Below are positions 59,591 through 64,000 of a stretch of DNA of 64,000 nt, piece after piece. The DNA is from Salipaludibacillus sp047795645 (GTDB taxonomy: Bacteria; Bacillota; Bacilli; Bacillales; Salisediminibacteriaceae): assembly GCF_047795645.1 (NCBI RefSeq), contig NZ_CP181045.1, positions 3,472,001 to 3,536,000 of the forward strand, in the 5' to 3' direction. A program made the position numbers and the translations under genes. The notes beneath the pieces were generated by a model. That model was not told where the DNA came from and made no database searches. It saw only the letters and a list, made by a program, of their open reading frames with translations. The number at the start of each line of letters is the position of its first letter. Within the stretch, counting starts at the first letter, position 1.

Positions 59591-60220
59591 TCACCAATAA
59601 GCACAAGACGCTTCTCCTTGTGACCCTTCTTTCCAAAATACACTCGCCATGGGTCACAAGACGCTTCTCCTTGTGACCTTTCCTTTCCAGATCTACTCGC
59701 CATAGGGCACAAGACGCTTCTCCTTGTGACCCTTCTTTCCAAAATACACTCGCCATGGGTCACAAGACGCTTCTCCTTGTGACCTTTCCTTTCCAGATCT
59801 ACTCGCCATAGGGCACAAGACGCTTCTCCTTGTGACCCTTCCTTTCCAAATACACTCGCCATGGGTCACAAGATGCTTCTCCTTGTGACCCTTCCTTTCC
59901 AGATCTACTCGCCATGGGTCACAAGATGCTTCTCCTTGTGACCCTTCCTTTCCAAAATACACTCGCTATGGGTCACAAGACGCTTCTCCTTGTGACCCTT
60001 CCTTTCCAAAATACACTCGCCATGGGGCACAAGACACTTCTCCTTGTGACCCTTCTTTCCAAAATACACTCGCCATGGGTCACAAGACGCTTCTCCTTGT
60101 GACCTTTCCTTTCCAGATCTACTCGCCATAGGGCACAAGACGCTTCTCCTTGTGACCCTTCTTTCCAAAATACACTCGCCATGGGTCACAAGACGCTTCT
60201 CCTTGTGACTCATCTTTCCA
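59591..60220 (+). repeat. 53-bp tandem hairpin repeat, array 3 (12 units)
   Basis: Unit landmarks are at 59618, 59671, 59724, 59777, 59830, 59883, 59936, 59990, 60044, 60097, 60150 and 60203, a 53-base period with two 54-base steps. Most units carry GGGTCACAAG and CTTGTGACCC as perfect 10-bp arms with loop ACGCTTCTC. Two spacer types, CCAAAATACACTCGCCATGG and CCAGATCTACTCGCCATAGG, mostly alternate, making a 106-bp dimer. All three minus-strand frames are open over long stretches because the unit has few stops, so several overlapping ORFs arise. None has a plausible ribosome site. Confidence 0.97.
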
Positions 60221-60316
60221 TACCTGCCCCCGAAACGGCTCAGCCTCCTTCCTCCTACACCCAAGCCATTCAAAAAAGGCCCGTCCCCCGCCTGGAGAAC
60301 GAACCTCTAAATCACT

Positions 60317-60778
60317 TTAAAAATCAAACAAGCTATCACTATTCGGATTGTCACCTTCATCATAAATCGTATCACTACTGCTTTTAGCAGAAGCCCCTTG
60401 AGCACCACCGGCCGCTTCAGGTGAACGCTTGTCCCCAACTCGAGAACCTGCCTCTGACCCTGATCGAGCACCACTACCAATCCCTGATACAGACCCAGAA
60501 GACGCCGACTTTTTATCAACGAGACCTTCTGACATTCGCGCCTTCACATCCTCAACAGAAGCATGTTGTACATTGACCGGAGTCTTCAAACGTGACCTGC
60601 CAGAATCCACATCTGATTCCGAATCCAACAACAAATCACAATATGTCTTCAAAGCATGTACATGCTCGCGATAACCAGCAGAGGAACTAGAACTAGAACC
60701 CGACTCGACCAACTTCTCTTTCAGTCTATCCAACTCACTATCCATTTTTCGAATTACGAGCTTTGCAGGGATATCCAT
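60317..60778 (-). CDS. ywdI: DUF5327 protein (YwdI-like)
   Basis: This 153-residue protein has a conserved N-terminal helix (KLVIRKMDSELDRLKEKL) and HVHALKTYCDLLL near residue 41, as in YwdI/DUF5327. A long Ser/Gly-rich segment follows (SGSVSGIGSGARSGSEAGS), and the C-terminal tag is NSDSLFDF. The segment is longer than in B. subtilis YwdI and looks disordered. GGGGAGAGG precedes the ATG. The function is unknown. Confidence 0.82.
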   Translation of the reverse strand: MDIPAKLVIRKMDSELDRLKEKLVESGSSSSSSAGYREHVHALKTYCDLLLDSESDVDSGRSRLKTPVNVQHASVEDVKARMSEGLVDKKSASSGSVSGIGSGARSGSEAGSRVGDKRSPEAAGGAQGASAKSSSDTIYDEGDNPNSDSLFDF

Positions 60779-60800
60779 TGACCTCTCCCCTTTTTTTGAT

Positions 60801-62591
60801 TTATTTCTTCGTCAATTCCATAAACATATTTAAATCTTTCTTCAAAAAGTCAATAGCGGCTTGCCAAAATTCAGGCTTCGTTAAGTCGACATCTAAATGC
60901 TTTTTCGCTAACTCCTCCACCTCTAGACGTCCAGTGTCACGAAGCAGATCAATGTATTTTTGCTCAAACGCATATCCTTCATCGACAGCCTTGGCATAAA
61001 TCCCGATACTGAATAAATAGCCGAACGTGTATGGGAAATTATAAAACGGGACACCCGTAATATGAAAGTGCAACTTCGACGCCCAGAAACTTGGTGAATA
61101 CTCACCGAGAGAATCACAATAAGCCTCTTTTTGCGCCTCAACCATCAATTCATTCAAACGCTCCTTGCTAACCAGTCCGCTTTTGCGCTCTTCATAAAAA
61201 CGTGATTCAAACAAAAATCTCGAATGAATATTCATAAAAAACGCCACACTACGATTCAACTTATCATCTAACAACTGAATTTTTTCCTCATCCGTTTTTG
61301 CCGCTTTCACCGTTGCATCTGCGACAATCATTTCAGCAAACGTCGATGCTGTTTCAGCGACGTTCATCGCATAACGCTGAGAAAGCTGCGGTAAATCATT
61401 CATGACATGCTGATGATACGCGTGCCCAAGTTCATGAGCGAGCGTCGCCACGTTCGATGCTGATCCATCATATGTCATGAAAATGCGTGACTCCTCTTTC
61501 ACCGGGAAACTTGTACAAAATCCACCAGGCCGTTTTCCGTCACGGCTTTCCGCTTCGATCCACCGTTCATCAAACGCCATCTGAGCAAATGCAGCCATCT
61601 TCGGACTGAACGTGCCAAATTGTTCAACGATGATTTCCACCGCGTCGTCGTAACTCACTTCTGCAACATTTTCAGTTAATGGCGCACTTATATCGTAAAT
61701 ATCAAGCTTCTCCAAGCCTAAAATCTCTGCTTTACGGTCCATATAATCAACAAAATCTTGCTTATTTTTCGTTATTGTTTTCCACATGACATCTAACGTT
61801 TCCGGTTTCATTCGATTAATCTCAAGCGGCTCCTTCAATACATCTTCCCATCCACGTGCTTCGTACATCTCTAAACGATAACCAGCTAAATGATTCAATG
61901 TATTGGAAAAAAGCTCCGATTCATTCTCCCACGCCTTTTCGAAGCGCTCAAATACATGTTTTCGCACATCACGATTTTTATCTGAAAGCTTATTAGACGC
62001 CTGACCCACAGACAACGATTTCGTCTCGCCATCTTCTTCAATCTCCACTTTCATGCGGCCAACAATCACATTGTACATATCGCCCCAAGCTTGATACCCA
62101 TCAATCGATAAACTTTGAATCAACTTCTCCTTGTCTGCCGGAAGTTTCTCCTCCGCATTTGTACGACGCTCATTTAAATTAAATGAAATTTGCTTCATAT
62201 CCTCTTGCGCAACAAATTCATTCCATTGCCGCTCATCAAAAGCAAGCAACTGCTCATCAATCGACGTCATAATTGACGCATACTTCGCCGCCAACTGCTT
62301 CACCGTTCCACCCAGCAACTTCGCCTGATCATCATTAACGTCCTGAGCCGTCAAACAACTAATAAATGCCCCCGCTTCACGAGCCTTCTTTCCGACTTCT
62401 TGCGCTTCATTGACGAACGACGCCCAAACCGCGACATCTGCATTATTCTCCAGCTGCACTTTGTCTAAATTGCCCTGAAATTGAGCCAATTCACTCGCAA
62501 CATTTTCCAAGTACCGTTGAAATTCCTTTGACTTGCTTCCTCCGGGAAAAATCGTGTCCAAGTTCCATACTTGACTATATTTTTGAGCCAT
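60801..62591 (-). CDS. M3-family oligoendopeptidase (PepF-type)
   Basis: This 596-residue zinc metallopeptidase cleaves oligopeptides in the cytoplasm. The zinc motif is ATLAHELGHAYHQHVM (HExxH), with the third ligand in the conserved ETASTFAEMIV. An N-terminal helical oligopeptidase_F domain spans about residues 110-180. GAGG precedes the ATG at 62591. There is no signal peptide. ywdI follows by 22 bases on the same strand. Confidence 0.93.
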   Translation of the reverse strand: MAQKYSQVWNLDTIFPGGSKSKEFQRYLENVASELAQFQGNLDKVQLENNADVAVWASFVNEAQEVGKKAREAGAFISCLTAQDVNDDQAKLLGGTVKQLAAKYASIMTSIDEQLLAFDERQWNEFVAQEDMKQISFNLNERRTNAEEKLPADKEKLIQSLSIDGYQAWGDMYNVIVGRMKVEIEEDGETKSLSVGQASNKLSDKNRDVRKHVFERFEKAWENESELFSNTLNHLAGYRLEMYEARGWEDVLKEPLEINRMKPETLDVMWKTITKNKQDFVDYMDRKAEILGLEKLDIYDISAPLTENVAEVSYDDAVEIIVEQFGTFSPKMAAFAQMAFDERWIEAESRDGKRPGGFCTSFPVKEESRIFMTYDGSASNVATLAHELGHAYHQHVMNDLPQLSQRYAMNVAETASTFAEMIVADATVKAAKTDEEKIQLLDDKLNRSVAFFMNIHSRFLFESRFYEERKSGLVSKERLNELMVEAQKEAYCDSLGEYSPSFWASKLHFHITGVPFYNFPYTFGYLFSIGIYAKAVDEGYAFEQKYIDLLRDTGRLEVEELAKKHLDVDLTKPEFWQAAIDFLKKDLNMFMELTKK

Positions 62592-62673
62592 GATAAAACC
62601 TCGCTTTTTAGATTGGCTGCTAGCTTCCATCAAAGAAAATTAATTCAACTGTTATAACTTTCCTTCCCTCCGC

Positions 62674-63348
62674 TTACGCTTTTAAAATATCCCCTAAATA
62701 ATTCATTTGATCTGATTCATATATATGAAAACCATTACTATTTTGTTGAGCAACTTCGTGCATTACTGCTGCAACCGTTGAACCTTTAACAGGTTTATAT
62801 TTTTCCAATCGACCTCTCATCAGGAAGGATAGTGGTTTGCTAAGCAACTCTGCAGATTTTTCTCCAGTGCGCACTTTATACCGTTCTCCAAGTAAAAGCG
62901 ATGGACGAAAAATATGTAATGATGGTATTTCCAGGTTAATCAAACGTTCTTCAAGCGTGCCTTTGACGACATTATAGAAAAATCGAGAATTTCGACTCGC
63001 GCCCATCGCTGTAACAATCAGAAATCTTTCCACACCGTGCTTTACAGCCTTTTCAGCTAATTTAACCGGATACGTATAGTCGACCTTTATAAAGGCTTCT
63101 TGTGTTTTTGCTTGTTTCATCGTTGTCCCTAGTGTCACAAAGACATCATCGACGTGCTGAAAGACGTCATCAACTTCATCTAGTTCATCAAATGACACAA
63201 GATGTTCCTGAACAAGAGGATGTTTATGAAACGGGCTACTTCTTCTAGTTAAAATATGAATTTCATCATAATGTTGACTGTTTATTAGCTCTTTTACGAC
63301 ATGCTTACCAACGAGTCCTGTTGCTCCTGCTATCAATGCTTTTTTCAA
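62674..63348 (-). CDS. NAD(P)-binding epimerase/TIP30-like oxidoreductase
   Basis: This 224-residue atypical short-chain reductase starts MKKALIAGATGLVGKHVVKEL with the GxxGxxG dinucleotide loop. VFVTLGTTMKQA and LIVTAMGASRNSRFFYNVVKG resemble the TIP30/HTATIP2 group, and IFRPSLLLGER follows. The substrate is unknown. The frame is open from 63393, but GAGG lies 8 bases before the TTG at 63348, which places the start right at the Rossmann strand. Confidence 0.85.
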   Translation of the reverse strand: MKKALIAGATGLVGKHVVKELINSQHYDEIHILTRRSSPFHKHPLVQEHLVSFDELDEVDDVFQHVDDVFVTLGTTMKQAKTQEAFIKVDYTYPVKLAEKAVKHGVERFLIVTAMGASRNSRFFYNVVKGTLEERLINLEIPSLHIFRPSLLLGERYKVRTGEKSAELLSKPLSFLMRGRLEKYKPVKGSTVAAVMHEVAQQNSNGFHIYESDQMNYLGDILKA

Positions 63349-63488
63349 CTCGAACACCTCTTTTTCTCTCATTTTGTAATTTAAATGTACCACGGATGAC
63401 CCCTAAAAGGAAAACAACACACCCCTGTACAAGGTAGCTAATTTCCCTCAACAGCTAATCTTCCGTTGCCTTACTTTCAATTCAAAAA

Positions 63489-63522
63489 AACAGACCTTGG
63501 CAACTAATGCCGAAGATCTGTT
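63489..63522 (-). terminator. Terminator of the histidine kinase gene
   Basis: On the minus strand AACAGATCTTCGG and CCAAGGTCTGTT pair with one mismatch, followed by seven T. Confidence 0.85.
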
Positions 63523-63553
63523 TTATACGTAAAATTAAAAGCAAATTTTCCTT

Positions 63554-64000
63554 TTATACTCTTTCCATTATTTTTACAGGAATGTAAACCGTAAATATTG
63601 TACCTTTTCCAATTTCCGAGGATACGTTAATCGCTCCGTTCATTTTCTCAATGATACGATAGCTTGTCGTTAAACCTAGTCCTGTACCGATTTTTTTTGT
63701 TGTAAAAAATGGTGTCCCTAATTTCTCCATATCCGCTTTTCCCATACCAATTCCACTGTCTTCTATTTGGACAACGAGGTTTTGCTGCTCGGATTGTCCC
63801 TCACTACCAACGATCGAAGTACGGATATTCAATTGTCCACCATCCGGCATTGCTTCGATTCCATTTTGAATCAGGTTGTTAAAAACTTGCTTTAGTTTAT
63901 TCCCAATCACTTCAATTTTTGGCAACTTGCCATTAAAAAATGTTTCCAATTTTATATGGTTATTTCTCATGTGAGATTCTTTTAAAACAATAATATCGCT
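63554..64000 (-). CDS. Sensor histidine kinase, C-terminal part (runs off the window)
   Basis: The frame is open to the end of the window, so only the last 148 or so codons are seen. They form a complete HATPase_c domain: N box KQVFNNLIQNGIEAMPDGG, G1 box IEDSGIGMG, F box GTPFFTTK, G2 box GTGLGLTTSYRIIEKMNG. This pattern is typical of the sporulation-kinase (KinA-E) type of PAS/HisKA enzymes. The phospho-accepting histidine and any sensor domain lie outside, so the signal is unknown. Confidence 0.9.
   Translation of the reverse strand, partial: SDIIVLKESHMRNNHIKLETFFNGKLPKIEVIGNKLKQVFNNLIQNGIEAMPDGGQLNIRTSIVGSEGQSEQQNLVVQIEDSGIGMGKADMEKLGTPFFTTKKIGTGLGLTTSYRIIEKMNGAINVSSEIGKGTIFTVYIPVKIMERV

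Noticed and set aside
59514..60273. Several overlapping minus-strand ORFs with repeated GHKEKRLVTHGE-type peptides
   Set aside because: They are translations of the 53-bp hairpin array. The unit length is not a multiple of three, all frames are open, and no ribosome sites precede them.
1..64000. tRNA, rRNA, insertion sequences, prophage or integron genes
   Set aside because: None is recognisable in the window; all long frames are accounted for by chromosomal genes.

Overview
The window is chromosomal DNA from an endospore-forming member of the Bacillaceae. It carries spo0F, spoIIR, cwlJ, gerQ and three YhcN/YlaJ-type spore lipoproteins. From one end to the other its gene order follows, from memory, the ywl-ywk-ywj-ywi-ywh-ywg-ywf-ywd stretch of Bacillus subtilis: ywlC, ywlB, spoIIR, prmC, prfA, tdk, rpmE, rho, murZ, tal, fbaA, spo0F, ywjG, pyrG, rpoE, acdA, fadF, ywjE, argS, ywiB, speB, speE, pbpG, ywhD, ywhB, ywgA, ywfO, lipL, pta, hemQ, cwlJ, gerQ, ywdK, ywdI. 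The species is not B. subtilis: several genes are missing (glpX between rho and murZ, for example) or inserted. I cannot name the genus. Most genes lie on the minus strand, as expected for one replichore close to oriC.

Layout. 1-2.8 kb: ywlC, ywlB and spoIIR, with a cluster of perfect DnaA boxes. 3.1-3.4 kb: a candidate type I toxin/antitoxin pair. 3.8-7.3 kb: prfA-prmC and a CoA-disulfide-reductase-like flavoprotein. 7.4-9.2 kb: three tandem spore lipoproteins sharing a leader hairpin. 9.6-20.9 kb: tdk, L31, rho, murZ, tal, fbaA, spo0F with its promoters, ywjG, and pyrG with a CTP-sensing leader behind rpoE. 21.1-26.4 kb: the fatty-acid oxidation genes acdA, thl and fadF behind a perfect FadR operator. 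26.8-36 kb: cardiolipin synthase, a P1B-type metal ATPase, a hydrolase, a broken XapX gene, small membrane proteins, argS and a MOSC protein. 36-45.6 kb: polyamine synthesis (speE-speB), a class A PBP, ywhD, ywhB, ywfO-ywgA and lipL. 45.7-48.5 kb: a divergent ku/ligD end-joining pair. 49-54 kb: pta, then fadH and an enoyl-CoA hydratase behind a second FadR site. 54-64 kb: hemQ, the cwlJ-gerQ germination operon, two DUF2382 proteins, a DUF2087 regulator, ywdK, ywdI, a pepF-type peptidase, an epimerase and the end of a histidine kinase.

The most unusual content is intergenic. Three tandem arrays (17.66-18.20, 23.65-24.05 and 59.59-60.22 kb) are built from a 53-bp unit that contains an inverted repeat and a CT-rich spacer. 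They have 10, 7 and 12 copies. Array 1 shows a three-unit (159-bp) higher-order repeat and array 3 a two-unit one, as in satellite DNA. Single or decayed copies lie at 9.4, 32.7 and 36.0 kb. Unrelated sequences with nearly the same period (51-52 bp) and the same CT-rich style lie at 26.4-26.7 and 40.3-40.5 kb. All have the CT-rich strand on +. I know of no description of this element. ORFs that span the arrays are not credible genes.

Regulation legible from sequence: a DnaA-box cluster at ywlC, sigma-A, sigma-H and 0A-box elements for spo0F, the reiterative-transcription leader of pyrG, two FadR operators, a sigma-E-type promoter before cwlJ, and many intrinsic terminators.
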